Source of the DNA: an uncultured Oscillospiraceae bacterium
GTDB taxonomy: Bacteria > Bacillota > Clostridia > Oscillospirales > Acutalibacteraceae
Length of the DNA: 48,004 bases
Direction of reading: 5' to 3'
Assembly (NCBI GenBank): GCA_900549055.1
Contig: URNB01000003.1
Span: 1-48,004 of the forward strand
Shown piece by piece: positions 23,574-33,530 of this stretch. The notes under the pieces are model-generated. The model was not told the DNA's origin. It did no database searches and worked only from the letters and a program-made list of their open reading frames with translations. Positions within the stretch are counted from its first letter, which is position 1; each line of letters starts with the position of its first letter. A program made the translations under genes and the position numbers.

Positions 23574-24536
23574 GTGATAATTAAAGAGGATGTTTACAAA
23601 AAGGCGTTTGAGGCAAAGAAAAATGCCCTGCGCGAAAAACAGACCCTGCGCGAGACGGCAGCGGCTGCAGCGTATAATGCAGAGCCGAGGCTTACCGAAA
23701 TCGACCGTTCGTTATCGTCAATAGGCGCGTCGCTTGCCATTGCGGCGCTGTCGGGCGCGGATGTTACGAATCTTAAAAAGCGATCCGAGGCGCTCTCTCG
23801 CGAAAAAAAAGTATTGCTTGATAAATTCGGAGTACAGGATATAAAGTACGATTGCCCGCTCTGCTCGGATACGGGCTATGTTAACGGCAGAATATGCGGC
23901 TGCGTAAAGCATTTGGTTGCGGCTTTTATTGCCGAGGAAATGAGCGAGGAAATGCCGCTGGGCTTATCCCGATTTGATAATTTTGATTTAAAATACTATC
24001 CCGATAAGGACACAAAGGACGGCAACCCGCGCCGCAGAATGACGAAGATATTCAAGACCTGCTATGAATATGCGTTTGAATTTGACCCGAAGACTTCGGG
24101 TAATCTTTTGTTTATGGGAGGCGCAGGGCTCGGCAAGACTCACTTAACTCTCGCAATGGTCGGCAAGATTATAGAAAAGGGGTTTGTCCCGGTTTACGGC
24201 TCGGCGGAAAATCTTTTTTCGCAAATAGAAAAGGAAAAATTTACGGACGGAAACCGCGGCGCATATGACGCCATGATAAAAAGCGACCTGCTTGTAATAG
24301 ACGACCTGGGAGCGGAAATGGCGACTCCGTTTTCAAAATCGGCGCTTTACAATCTTGTGAACACCCGCCTGCTTGCCAATCGCCCGACAGTGATAAACAC
24401 CAACCTTACAATGAAGGAAATCGAAGCGCGCTATACGCCGAGAATATCCTCGCGGCTTATAGGCAGCTTTGCCTCGCACAAATTCATCGGAGCAGATATA
24501 AGACAGCAAAAGGCTGTTGAAAAAATGAGTAAATGA
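23574..24536 (+). CDS. DnaI/DnaC-type helicase loader ATPase
   Basis: The 320-aa protein has an N-terminal helical part, a zinc-binding stretch YDCPLCSDTGYVNGRICGC at about 85-103 as in DnaI, and a AAA+ domain from about 150. The AAA+ domain carries Walker A GGAGLGKTHL, Walker B LLVIDDLGAE, sensor TVINTNL and the arginine-rich YTPRISSRLIG. It should load DnaB-type helicase together with the DnaD-like protein encoded just upstream. Start GTG 23574 has GAGGGTG 8 nt before it. Confidence 0.92.
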   Translation: MIIKEDVYKKAFEAKKNALREKQTLRETAAAAAYNAEPRLTEIDRSLSSIGASLAIAALSGADVTNLKKRSEALSREKKVLLDKFGVQDIKYDCPLCSDTGYVNGRICGCVKHLVAAFIAEEMSEEMPLGLSRFDNFDLKYYPDKDTKDGNPRRRMTKIFKTCYEYAFEFDPKTSGNLLFMGGAGLGKTHLTLAMVGKIIEKGFVPVYGSAENLFSQIEKEKFTDGNRGAYDAMIKSDLLVIDDLGAEMATPFSKSALYNLVNTRLLANRPTVINTNLTMKEIEARYTPRISSRLIGSFASHKFIGADIRQQKAVEKMSK

Positions 24537-24549
24537 GGAGTAATAACTT

Positions 24550-26418
24550 TTGAGCATAAAAAAATATGCCGCAGGGGAATATGCCGTTGCGGTTATAGGC
24601 GGGGGTCACGCAGGAATTGAGGCGGCTCTCGCGGCTGCAAGACTCGGCTGCAAAACAATTATGTTTACAATAAGCGTTGACTGGATCGGCAATATGCCCT
24701 GCAATCCGTCAATAGGCGGCACGGCAAAGGGTCACCTTGTAAGGGAGGTTGATGCGCTCGGCGGCGAAATGGGTAAGGCTGCGGATAAAAATACGCTGCA
24801 AAGCCGTATGCTGAACCTCGGCAAGGGCCCTGCGGTGCATTCTCTGCGTGCGCAGATCGATCGCCGCGCCTACAGCGGGTATATGAAGCACACGGTCGAG
24901 CTGCAGGAAAATCTTGATGTCAAGCAGTGCGAAATTACCGATATATACTCTGATAACGGCATATGGCACTGTATAACAAGGCTCGGCGCAGATTATTCCT
25001 GCCGCACCGTAATTCTTGCAACGGGAACATTTCTTGAGGGCAGAGTGTATGTGGGTGAGGTGAATTACCCGTCGGGTCCCGACGGCAATTTCCCCGCAAC
25101 GGAGCTGGGGCTTTCGCTTAAAAGGCTGGGGCTTCCGCTGCGCCGCTTTAAAACGGGAACGCCCGCGCGCGTGCTTAAAAGCAGCATAGATTTTTCAAAT
25201 ACCGAGGTGCAGGAGGGGGACGAAACCGTCACACCCTTCAGCTTTTCAACCGATACTCCTCCCGAAAATACCGTTGTTTGCCATATGGCGTATACAAACG
25301 GCGAAACAAAACGGGTAATACTCGAAAACATAAACCGCTCGCCGCTGTATGCGGGCGTTATCGAGGGGGTAGGTCCGCGCTACTGCCCGAGCATTGAGGA
25401 TAAAATAGTCCGCTTTGCGGATAAAAAGCGCCACCAGTTTTTCATTGAACCGTGCGGCGCCGAAACCGAGGAAATGTATTTGCAGGGGCTTTCCTCATCA
25501 CTTCCGGAAGAGGTGCAGACTGCGCTTTACAAAACCGTTCCCTGCCTTAAAAACGTTAAAATAATACGCAATGCCTACGCCATTGAGTACGATTGCGTAG
25601 ACCCGCTTGCAATGCGGGCTACTCTTGAAATGAAGAATTACCCCGGGCTTTACGGCGCGGGGCAGTTTAACGGCTCTTCGGGCTATGAGGAGGCGGCGGC
25701 GCAGGGACTTGTTGCGGGAATAAATGCAGCCTTAAAGGTCAAGGGCAATAAGCCGCTTGTGCTTTCGCGCGCGTCCTCATATATCGGAACACTGATAGAC
25801 GACCTGGTAACCAAAGGCTGTTCAGACCCTTACCGCATGATGACCTCGCGCAGCGAATACAGGCTGCTGCTGCGGCAGGATAACGCCGACGAGCGCTTAA
25901 TGCCGATAGGGCACAAATTGGGGCTTATAAGTGAAGAAACATATTCAGCCTATTTAAAGCGCGAGGAACAGAAAAACGCGGAAATCGAGCGTTTAAACAC
26001 TGTGTTTTTAGCCCCGGGCGAAGAAATAAACGCTCTGCTTGAAAGCGCGGGCACGGCGCCGCTTACCACCGGTATCCGTATGTCAGAACTTATAAAGCGC
26101 CCGCAGGTAAGCTATGATATGTTAGCTCCGTTTGATAAGGAAAGACCGCCTCTTTCGCGTAGCGTGCGTGAAAAGGTTGAGGTGGAAATTAAATACGAGG
26201 GCTACATAGCGCGGCAAAGGGCACAGGTAAACGAAATGCTGCGGCTTGAGGGAAAGAAAATACCCGAAAATATAGATTATAACGATGTTTACGGCCTGAG
26301 GCTTGAGGCGCGTGAAAAGCTCGATAAGGTGCGCCCGGCGGATATCGGTCAGGCTTCGCGCATTTCGGGGGTAAGCCCGGCGGACGTTTCGGTGCTGCTG
26401 ATATATCTTTCAAAATAA
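24550..26418 (+). CDS. mnmG: tRNA uridine-5-carboxymethylaminomethyl modification enzyme
   Basis: This 622-aa FAD protein begins with the dinucleotide-binding motif VIGGGHAGIEAALAAARLG and contains PSIGGTAKGHLVREVDALGG. It also has AGQFNGSSGYEEAAAQGL and the C-terminal helical region ending SRISGVSPADVSVLLIYL, all as in MnmG/GidA. With MnmE it modifies the wobble uridine of certain tRNAs. It starts at TTG 24550 behind GAGGAG at 10 nt, directly after the helicase loader. mnmE, usually adjacent in many Firmicutes, is not seen here. Confidence 0.97.
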   Translation: MSIKKYAAGEYAVAVIGGGHAGIEAALAAARLGCKTIMFTISVDWIGNMPCNPSIGGTAKGHLVREVDALGGEMGKAADKNTLQSRMLNLGKGPAVHSLRAQIDRRAYSGYMKHTVELQENLDVKQCEITDIYSDNGIWHCITRLGADYSCRTVILATGTFLEGRVYVGEVNYPSGPDGNFPATELGLSLKRLGLPLRRFKTGTPARVLKSSIDFSNTEVQEGDETVTPFSFSTDTPPENTVVCHMAYTNGETKRVILENINRSPLYAGVIEGVGPRYCPSIEDKIVRFADKKRHQFFIEPCGAETEEMYLQGLSSSLPEEVQTALYKTVPCLKNVKIIRNAYAIEYDCVDPLAMRATLEMKNYPGLYGAGQFNGSSGYEEAAAQGLVAGINAALKVKGNKPLVLSRASSYIGTLIDDLVTKGCSDPYRMMTSRSEYRLLLRQDNADERLMPIGHKLGLISEETYSAYLKREEQKNAEIERLNTVFLAPGEEINALLESAGTAPLTTGIRMSELIKRPQVSYDMLAPFDKERPPLSRSVREKVEVEIKYEGYIARQRAQVNEMLRLEGKKIPENIDYNDVYGLRLEAREKLDKVRPADIGQASRISGVSPADVSVLLIYLSK

Positions 26419-26431
26419 GGGGTTTTAATTT

Positions 26432-27067
26432 ATGCTGAAAAAGGGTAAACTTTATATAATAGGGGATAGCTACTCAACCTTTGAGGGCTGCATACCGGAG
26501 GGCTTTGCCGCATGGTATTATTCGGGCGGAACAGACGCTACCGACGTCACCGAAAAAACCGAAACATGGTGGCATATGTTAATAAGCAAAACAGGTATGC
26601 CGCTGCTTTTAAACAACAGCTGGTCGGGCACTACAATATGCAATACCACTTATGACGGCGCGTATTGTCCCGATACCTCGTTTATAGGCAGGTTTGATAA
26701 AGCGGCGGCGGAGCTTGCAAAAAATCCGCCCGAGGTGCTTTTAATCTTCGGCGGCACAAACGACAGCTGGTCAGGTGCCCCCGTGGGCAGCCTGCAGTGG
26801 GAAAACTTGACGGACGAAGATTTGAAAAAGGTGCTGCCCGCGTTTTGCTATTTGCTTTGCAGGGTAAAAAAAGTGCTGCCGAAAACGCAGACGGCGGTAA
26901 TAATAAACACCGAGCTTAAACCCGAAATTGAAAACGGACTGACAGCCGCCTGTGAAAAGCAGGGAACGGAATATATTAAGCTTGAAAATATAAGCAAGCA
27001 GAACGGTCACCCCGATAAAGAGGGTATGAAGCAGATATGCAGTCAGGTTTTAAGCCATTTTTCCTAG
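26432..27067 (+). CDS. SGNH/GDSL hydrolase
   Basis: The 211-aa protein shows the SGNH blocks IIGDSYSTFEG (nucleophile Ser13), GTND in IFGGTNDSW and the His of NGHPDKEGM near the C-terminus. There is no signal peptide, so it is cytoplasmic unless exported otherwise. These enzymes cut esters, often acetyl groups on sugars; the substrate is unknown. It lies 14 nt after mnmG and 9 nt before the exporter genes. Confidence 0.9.
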   Translation: MLKKGKLYIIGDSYSTFEGCIPEGFAAWYYSGGTDATDVTEKTETWWHMLISKTGMPLLLNNSWSGTTICNTTYDGAYCPDTSFIGRFDKAAAELAKNPPEVLLIFGGTNDSWSGAPVGSLQWENLTDEDLKKVLPAFCYLLCRVKKVLPKTQTAVIINTELKPEIENGLTAACEKQGTEYIKLENISKQNGHPDKEGMKQICSQVLSHFS

Positions 27068-27076
27068 GAGTAATGT

Positions 27077-28798
27077 ATGTTAAGACTTTTACGCCTTTTA
27101 AAAAATTATAAAAAAGAATGTATATTAGGGCCGCTCATTAAGCTTATAGAGGTTATTTTTGAGCTTACCGTACCGCTTGTTGTGGCGAAAATAATCGATA
27201 ACGGCATAACGGCGGGGGATAAGCCCTATATTTTAAAAATGTGCGGCGTGTTGGCGCTTTTTGCGGTAGGCGGACTTTTGTGCGCAATTGTGGCGCAGTA
27301 TTTTTCGGCAAAGGCGGCGGTAGGCTTTGCAACCGATATTAGAAGTAAGTTGTTTTCGCATATAGAAAAGCTTTCGTTTTCGCAGCTTGATTCGCTCGGC
27401 GCGTCAACCCTTATAACAAGACTCACGGGGGATATTAACCAGGTGCAGACAGGTACAAACCTTACTCTGCGCCTTGTTTTGCGTTCACCGTTCGTGGTTT
27501 TCGGCGCGGTTATAATGGCGTTTACCGTAGACTCCGGCTCGGCGGTGGTATTCACGGTTGCCGTGCCTGTGCTGGCTGTGGTTGTATTTGCGGTAATGCT
27601 TGTTTGTATTCCTCTTTATAAAAAAGTGCAGCAGCGGTTGGACGGTTTACTCGGTAAAACTCGCGAAAACCTGCTCGGCACGCGCGTTATAAGGGCGTTT
27701 TGCAAGGAAAACGAGGAAATTTCCGATTTTGATACCAAAAACGAGCTTTTGAACAATATGCAGATAAAGGTCGGTAAAATATCGGCTATTATGAATCCCG
27801 CAACCTTTGCGCTTGTAAATTTCGCGGTTATAGCGCTTATATACACAGGCGCTCTGCGCGTGGGCTCCGGCAAAATGAGCGGCGGCGATGTGGTAGCGCA
27901 GTATAACTATATGTCGCAAATTTTAATTGAGCTTATAAAGCTTGCAAGCCTTATTATCAGCGTTACAAAATCGGTAGCCTGCGGCAACCGTATTCAGGCG
28001 GTGCTTGATATTAAGCCCGAAATGCAATCGGGTACTGTGACCGACGGCGAAAAGCATGACTGCTCTGTAGAGTTTAAAAACGCTACTCTTTCATACGGCA
28101 GCGGTGAAAGCGCGCTTGACAATATAAATTTAAAGCTTGAACGCGGCAAGAACTACGGAATAATTGGGTCAACAGGCTCGGGTAAAACCTCGCTTATAAA
28201 CCTTATTCCGCGGTTTTACGATGTGACCGACGGCAGCGTTTCGGTAGACGGGCAGGATGTAAGGGATTACGATACTGACGCTCTGCGCGCTAAAATAGGC
28301 GTTGTACCGCAGAAAAAGGTGCTTTTTAAAGGTACTGTAAGAGATAATATTTTAATGGGCAGCGAAAACGCGACCGACGAAGAAATATGGCAGGCGCTGA
28401 CCGCCGCGCAGGCAAAAAATATGGTTGAAGAAAAGCAGGGTCAGCTTGATTACGAGCTTGAGCAGGACGGCAGAAACCTATCGGGCGGGCAAAAGCAAAG
28501 GCTTACCATTGCGCGCGCGCTTGTGCGACGCCCCGAAATTTTGATTCTTGACGATGCTTCAAGCGCCCTTGATTACGCTACAAGTGCCGCTTTGGATACG
28601 GCACTGCGCTCGCTTGAATTTAAGCCCACCGTAATAACCGTTTCGCAGCGCGTTTCAGCTATCAGGGGAGCCGATATGATAATAGTTCTTGACGAGGGGC
28701 ATATTGCGGGCACGGGCACGGATAAGGAGCTTAAGGAAAATTGCGAGGTATACAGGGAAATATGCGCGTCCCAGCCTGACGGGGAGGAAGAGCAATGA
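27077..28798 (+). CDS. ABC exporter half-transporter, degenerate-site partner
   Basis: A 573-aa type IV exporter half with six membrane helices (1-300) and an ATPase domain (330-573): Walker A GIIGSTGSGKTS, Q-loop VVPQKKVLF, consensus signature LSGGQKQRL, and Walker B ILILDDASSALD. Asp replaces the catalytic Glu after Walker B, and the switch His is Gln (VSQRVSA), so its own Walker site should hydrolyse poorly. This is the pattern of the inactive half of BmrC/BmrD-like heterodimers. It overlaps its partner by ATGA. It probably exports a drug, lipid or peptide. Confidence 0.95.
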   Translation: MLRLLRLLKNYKKECILGPLIKLIEVIFELTVPLVVAKIIDNGITAGDKPYILKMCGVLALFAVGGLLCAIVAQYFSAKAAVGFATDIRSKLFSHIEKLSFSQLDSLGASTLITRLTGDINQVQTGTNLTLRLVLRSPFVVFGAVIMAFTVDSGSAVVFTVAVPVLAVVVFAVMLVCIPLYKKVQQRLDGLLGKTRENLLGTRVIRAFCKENEEISDFDTKNELLNNMQIKVGKISAIMNPATFALVNFAVIALIYTGALRVGSGKMSGGDVVAQYNYMSQILIELIKLASLIISVTKSVACGNRIQAVLDIKPEMQSGTVTDGEKHDCSVEFKNATLSYGSGESALDNINLKLERGKNYGIIGSTGSGKTSLINLIPRFYDVTDGSVSVDGQDVRDYDTDALRAKIGVVPQKKVLFKGTVRDNILMGSENATDEEIWQALTAAQAKNMVEEKQGQLDYELEQDGRNLSGGQKQRLTIARALVRRPEILILDDASSALDYATSAALDTALRSLEFKPTVITVSQRVSAIRGADMIIVLDEGHIAGTGTDKELKENCEVYREICASQPDGEEEQ

Positions 28799-30531
28799 AA
28801 AACAAATCTGTTTTAATGCGGGTTGTGTCCGATATAGGGCGGTCAAGAGCGCTTATAGCGGTTTCACTGCTGCTCTCTGCCACAAGCGTGGTGTTTAACC
28901 TGTATATTCCCGTGCTGGCAGGCGACGCGATTGACGGAATGACCGGCGGCAAGGTGGATATGGCGGTAATCACGCCCGCTCTTATTAAAATTTTCATCTG
29001 TGCGGTTTCCGGCGGCGTTTTGCAGTGGATAATGAGCATTATCAATAATAAAATTGCATACGACACCGTTAAAAACATTCGCAGCCGCGCGTTCAGCCAT
29101 ATACAAAGGCTGCCAGTGGCGTATATCGACAGTCACCCCTACGGCGATATTGTAAGCCGTGTTATAGCCGATGCCGAGCAATTTGCCGACGGGCTTATTT
29201 TAGGCTTTTCACAGCTTTTTACGGGCGTTATAACAATAGCCGTAACGCTGATATTTATGCTGACGATTTCCCCGGTTATAACACTTATTGTGGTGGTGCT
29301 CACGCCTATTTCGCTTTTCACCGCGCGGTATATTGCAAAAAGCACTTATGATATGTTTAAAAAGCAGAGCGAGACCAGAGGCGAGCAGACCGCGCTTATA
29401 AACGAAATGATTCAGAACCAAAAAACCGTTCAGGCGTTTTCCTATGAAAAAAGGGCGAACGAAAGGTTCGGCGAGGTGAACGAGCGGTTAAGAAAATATT
29501 CGCTGCGCGCGGTATTCTTTTCATCCCTTACTAACCCCACAACGCGGTTTATAAATAACCTTATATACGCGGCGGTGGGGCTTTCGGGCGGATTTTTCGC
29601 AATAAAGGGAATGCTCACCGTAGGCGGCTTTGCCAGCTTTTTAGCCTACTCAAACCAGTATACAAAGCCGTTTAACGAAATATCGGGCGTTGTAACCGAA
29701 CTGCAAAACGCGCTTGCCTGCGCATCAAGGCTTTTTGAACTGATTGACGAAAAGCCCGAGATTTCGGACGATGGGAACACAGAGCTTGAAAACCCGCGTG
29801 GGGATGTTTCATTTAATGATGTTGCTTTCTCCTATAATAAGGATAAAAAGTTTATAAGCGGCTTTGATTTTTCAGCCCCTGCGGGCAAAAAAATAGCCGT
29901 GGTAGGCCCCACGGGGTGCGGCAAAACCACGCTTATAAATCTGCTTTTAAGGTTTTACGATGTTGACGGCGGCTCAATTACCGTGGACGGAACGGACATA
30001 AGAGACATTACCCGCCGCAGCCTGCGCGAGCATTTCGGAATGGTCTTGCAGGATACCTGGATTAAAAACGGCACGGTGCGGGAGAACATTGCCTTCGGTA
30101 AAGCGGACGCGACCGATGAGGAAATCATAGCCGCGGCAAAGGCGGCGCGCGCGCACGGGTTTATTAAAAGGCTTGAAAAGGGCTATGATACCGTTATTGC
30201 GGATGACGACGGATTATCAGAGGGTGAACGCCAGCTTTTGTGCATAGCGCGCGTAATGCTTTTAAAGCCGCCCATGCTCATACTTGACGAGGCTACATCT
30301 TCAATAGATACCCGAACAGAAATTAAGGTGCAGGACGCATTTACGCGGCTTTTGGAGGGCAGAACCTCGTTTGTGGTGGCGCACAGGCTTTCAACAATAC
30401 GCGACGCCGACTGCATACTCGTTATGAAGGATGGCAGGGTTTACGAGCAGGGCAGGCATGAGGAGCTGCTCAAAAAGAACGGCTTTTACGCGGAATTATA
30501 TAACAGCCAGTTTGCGCATAAAAATATATAG
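28795..30531 (+). CDS. ABC exporter half-transporter, catalytic partner
   Basis: The 578-aa partner has six membrane helices and an ATPase domain with Walker A VVGPTGCGKTT, Q-loop MVLQDTWIK, Walker B LILDEATSSIDT with the catalytic Glu, and switch His in VVAHRLS. Its signature reads LSEGERQ rather than LSGGQ. The good Walker site here would pair with the consensus signature of the partner, giving one active and one degenerate ATP site. It starts at 28795 overlapping the first half, with GGGGAGGAAGAGCA upstream. Confidence 0.95.
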   Translation: MKNKSVLMRVVSDIGRSRALIAVSLLLSATSVVFNLYIPVLAGDAIDGMTGGKVDMAVITPALIKIFICAVSGGVLQWIMSIINNKIAYDTVKNIRSRAFSHIQRLPVAYIDSHPYGDIVSRVIADAEQFADGLILGFSQLFTGVITIAVTLIFMLTISPVITLIVVVLTPISLFTARYIAKSTYDMFKKQSETRGEQTALINEMIQNQKTVQAFSYEKRANERFGEVNERLRKYSLRAVFFSSLTNPTTRFINNLIYAAVGLSGGFFAIKGMLTVGGFASFLAYSNQYTKPFNEISGVVTELQNALACASRLFELIDEKPEISDDGNTELENPRGDVSFNDVAFSYNKDKKFISGFDFSAPAGKKIAVVGPTGCGKTTLINLLLRFYDVDGGSITVDGTDIRDITRRSLREHFGMVLQDTWIKNGTVRENIAFGKADATDEEIIAAAKAARAHGFIKRLEKGYDTVIADDDGLSEGERQLLCIARVMLLKPPMLILDEATSSIDTRTEIKVQDAFTRLLEGRTSFVVAHRLSTIRDADCILVMKDGRVYEQGRHEELLKKNGFYAELYNSQFAHKNI

Positions 30532-30556
30532 ACAGTGTTTTATGGGGGTTGAGGTA

Positions 30557-31156
30557 ATGAAAAAACCTTTGGCTTTGGCATTAAGCGTTTTTATAGCTTT
30601 GCTGCTTTGCGGCTGCACATATAACGATTGTGAAACCGTAAGCGATATGCGATTTTTGTACGGAACTTATTTATTCTTCGGAAATTACAATCCCGACGGC
30701 GCGGCGGTATCATATTATACATGGGACGGTGACCCTGAAAAGACCGATATAATAATTCCCGAAAAATACGGCAGGCAAAAGATAAAGTGCCTCGGCGGTT
30801 ATTGGGGTAAGGGTGCACCTTCGCCGTTTTTTATTGATTGCAGCTCCTATCTCGATATAAAGAGCGATGTGGACGAAACGGTAGGAAGCCTGACGACCTC
30901 AATGGATCCGTCAATGATTGAGCCGGGTACAAAGGTTGTATATACCGATTTCACTATACATTTAAGTAAATATATTGAGAAAATTTATGCCCGTGCGGAC
31001 GCAACAGTGTATACGGTTAAGGGCGAGAAAACCGCGTATTGCCCGCGGGTCAGCATTATTTGCGATGAGGATAACAAGACCTTTTATTCAAAGGACGGAA
31101 AGCTGTATTACCGACAGGACGATACGCTTGTGGACGGCTTTAATTATGCCTCGTGA
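30557..31156 (+). CDS. Lipoprotein of unknown function
   Basis: The 199-aa protein begins with a lipoprotein signal, MKKPLALALSVFIALLLCGC, where Cys20 is the probable lipidated residue. The mature part is polar and beta-rich, with KIKCLGGYWGKG and a C-terminal block VSIICDEDNKTFYSKDGKL. No domain is recognised. ATG 30557 has GAGG close upstream and lies 25 nt after the exporter pair, so it may serve that transporter on the cell surface. Its last 17 nt overlap the convergent CDF gene. Confidence 0.75.
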   Translation: MKKPLALALSVFIALLLCGCTYNDCETVSDMRFLYGTYLFFGNYNPDGAAVSYYTWDGDPEKTDIIIPEKYGRQKIKCLGGYWGKGAPSPFFIDCSSYLDIKSDVDETVGSLTTSMDPSMIEPGTKVVYTDFTIHLSKYIEKIYARADATVYTVKGEKTAYCPRVSIICDEDNKTFYSKDGKLYYRQDDTLVDGFNYAS

Positions 31157-32327
31157 AATCAATATCAAAGGTGATAACACAGAAATAGGTTTTGTCAATG
31201 CTTTTGGCTGCGTCGGATATCCGCTGACGCAGCTCTTCTTTTCGGTTTTCGTATTCGGGCGGAACGACCGCGTCGAAAATAAGGTTTGTGCGCTTATCGG
31301 ATAAGGGAGTCATCCTGAAATCGTGCAGCGACATATTTTCATCGATTTTTTTAAGCTCTGCAGTCATAGCCTCGCGCGCGGTCTTTACTGCGGGGCTGTT
31401 TGTATCTATAGGATCCATGTGTATTACAAGCTGAATATTATATTTTTCGTTTATCAGCCTTTCGCACAGATCCGCCTGCTCATGGCATTTTACAAAGTCG
31501 GAATCCTGCGGCACCTCAACATGAACCGAGGCAAACTGCCTGCCGGGGCCGTAATTGTGCACCATAAGGTCGTGTATTCCTATAAATCCCTCAAACGACA
31601 GCACGGTGTTTTTAATTTCCTCCACCGTGTCCTCATCGGGCGGATTGCCCAAGATCAGATTGAGCGTATCTCTGCCGGTTGCAAAGCCAGAATAAAGTAT
31701 AAACAGCGATACCAGCAAGCCCATTACCGCGTCTAAATTAAAGGGCAGCTTAAAGCAGAGCGACACCGCAACCGATAAAAGTATAGCGCCGGTTGACATA
31801 ATATCATTAAGTGAATCGAGCGCAGTCGCCTTAAAAACGCCCGATTCGACCCTTTTGAAAAGCTTTCGGTTGAAAATATACATCCAAAGCTTAATAAGCA
31901 TTGAAACGGCAAGCACTGCTATTGCGTACGCCGAATAGACGGGCGCTGCATCCCCCTTTATAATTGCTTTCAGCGAGGATTCTAACAACTCCGCGCCGAC
32001 TAGGAGTATCAGCACCGCCACAATAAAGGCGGACATATATTCCATTCTGCCGTGACCGAAGGGGTGATCCTTATCGGCGGGCTTTCCCGCCATTTTAAAG
32101 CCTATAAGCGTTATAACCGACGAACCCATATCGGACAGATTGTTAAGTCCGTCCGCCGTAATAGAAATACTCGCGGTAAGAAGTCCTACCGCGATTTTTG
32201 TTATGCATAAAATTAAGTTGCAGAAAATTCCCACGCCGCCGCTCAAAGTGCCGTAGCTTTTGCGCACGGCGGGATTTTCGGTATCTTCGCTGTTTTTGAC
32301 AAACAGCCTTATTAAAAGCCTTGTCAT
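31140..32327 (-). CDS. Cation diffusion facilitator, possibly Mn2+ exporter
   Basis: The 395-aa protein has six membrane helices (about 25-200) with the CDF stretch ADGLNNLSDMGSSVITLIG and HPFGHGRMEYMSAF, then a cytoplasmic metal-binding domain (210-290) and a further C-terminal tail. The membrane metal site reads Asn62-xxx-Asp66 and Asp171-xxx-Asp175 rather than the zinc-type His/Asp set. That resembles manganese-exporting members such as MntE; the metal is therefore an inference. The gene starts immediately after the ddl stop (0 nt gap) and ends inside the convergent lipoprotein gene. Confidence 0.9.
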   Translation of the reverse strand: MTRLLIRLFVKNSEDTENPAVRKSYGTLSGGVGIFCNLILCITKIAVGLLTASISITADGLNNLSDMGSSVITLIGFKMAGKPADKDHPFGHGRMEYMSAFIVAVLILLVGAELLESSLKAIIKGDAAPVYSAYAIAVLAVSMLIKLWMYIFNRKLFKRVESGVFKATALDSLNDIMSTGAILLSVAVSLCFKLPFNLDAVMGLLVSLFILYSGFATGRDTLNLILGNPPDEDTVEEIKNTVLSFEGFIGIHDLMVHNYGPGRQFASVHVEVPQDSDFVKCHEQADLCERLINEKYNIQLVIHMDPIDTNSPAVKTAREAMTAELKKIDENMSLHDFRMTPLSDKRTNLIFDAVVPPEYENRKEELRQRISDAAKSIDKTYFCVITFDIDFTRHN

Positions 32328-33515
32328 TTAGAGCTTTGCTCCTTTAGCGCCCTTTGCACCGAAGGAAACGCCCGATAAAATATTGGTGTCAATAGTAAAG
32401 GTAAGGTTTTCGCGCCCGCGCTGACGGCGGAAGGCAACCTCTGCCAAGCGGTCTATCATATCGGTGTATTTAAGCCCCGTAGCTTCCCACAAATAAAAGG
32501 CGAGAGAGCCGGGTATGGTGTTAATTTCATTGGCGTAAACCTTGTCGGTATCGCAGTCTATCATAAAATCAATTCTTACAACGCCGCTTGCGTTTATCGC
32601 CTTGAATACGTCGCAGGCGAGCTTTCTTATTTCTTCCGATTTATCATCGGGCAAATCGGCGGGGATTTTTCTGCCGAGCGACGCCATGCCTTTGCTGCCG
32701 CCCTTTGAACCTGACATATATTTATCCTCATACGAAAGGATTTCGTCGTGCATAAAGGGCTCCTCGCAAACGCTGGCGGCGCATTCGTCCGCGTCGCCCA
32801 AAACCGAGCAGTTTATCTCACGCAGATTGGTAATTGCGTGCTCGGCAAGTATTCTGTCGGTAAACGAGGCGGCAAGGTTTATAGCGCCGTCAAGCTCATC
32901 GGCGGAATTTACCTTTGTAATGCCTACGCTGGAACCCAAGTTTACGGGCTTGATTATAAGCGGAAAGCCTATTTTTTCGATAATCTCGGCGGTAACTGCC
33001 GCCTTATCGGTCATATACTCGCGCGAACGGAAGGTAACGCATCCGAGAACCGGCAGACCGGCGCTTTTAAGCACCTCTTTAAATACCGCTTTATCCATAC
33101 CCACGGCGGCGGAAAGTATATCACAGCTGATATAGGGCAGACCTAAAAATTCAAAGTAGCCCGCCATTGTTCCGTCCTCACAGTTGGTGCCGTGAACCAC
33201 CGGGAAGCCAAGATCTATCTGTACATCCTTCTTCTTTGAGAAAAGCCCGCTGTTTAAGTATTTCATAAACACGCTGCCGCCCTGCTTTATAAGGGTTACA
33301 GGCTCCGCCGCCTTTAAAAGTGCGGGTAAATCTCTGTAATTTTCAATGGTGAAAAGGTTTTCGCCGGTGTACATTTCGCCGTTTTTGGTAACGTATACAG
33401 GCGTTACATCATATTTTTCGCGGTTTATGGCGCGCATTGCCTGCACCGCAGATATAATTGAAACCTCGTGCTCAACCGAGCGACAGCCGAAAAATAACGC
33501 AATATTGGTTTTCAT
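32328..33515 (-). CDS. ddl: D-alanine--D-alanine ligase
   Basis: The 395-aa ATP-grasp enzyme has SVEHEVSI (Glu15), GTNCEDGTMAGYFEFLG, LGSSVGITKV and the metal site NEINTIPGS. The omega loop reads ILSYEDKYM with Tyr where D-Ala-D-lactate ligases have Phe, so D-Ala-D-Ala is the expected product. A C-terminal tail GAKGAKGAKL extends beyond the usual end. It sits 15 nt after the Mur ligase gene, which uses its product. Confidence 0.94.
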   Translation of the reverse strand: MKTNIALFFGCRSVEHEVSIISAVQAMRAINREKYDVTPVYVTKNGEMYTGENLFTIENYRDLPALLKAAEPVTLIKQGGSVFMKYLNSGLFSKKKDVQIDLGFPVVHGTNCEDGTMAGYFEFLGLPYISCDILSAAVGMDKAVFKEVLKSAGLPVLGCVTFRSREYMTDKAAVTAEIIEKIGFPLIIKPVNLGSSVGITKVNSADELDGAINLAASFTDRILAEHAITNLREINCSVLGDADECAASVCEEPFMHDEILSYEDKYMSGSKGGSKGMASLGRKIPADLPDDKSEEIRKLACDVFKAINASGVVRIDFMIDCDTDKVYANEINTIPGSLAFYLWEATGLKYTDMIDRLAEVAFRRQRGRENLTFTIDTNILSGVSFGAKGAKGAKL

Positions 33516-33530
33516 TATTTACAACCCCAT

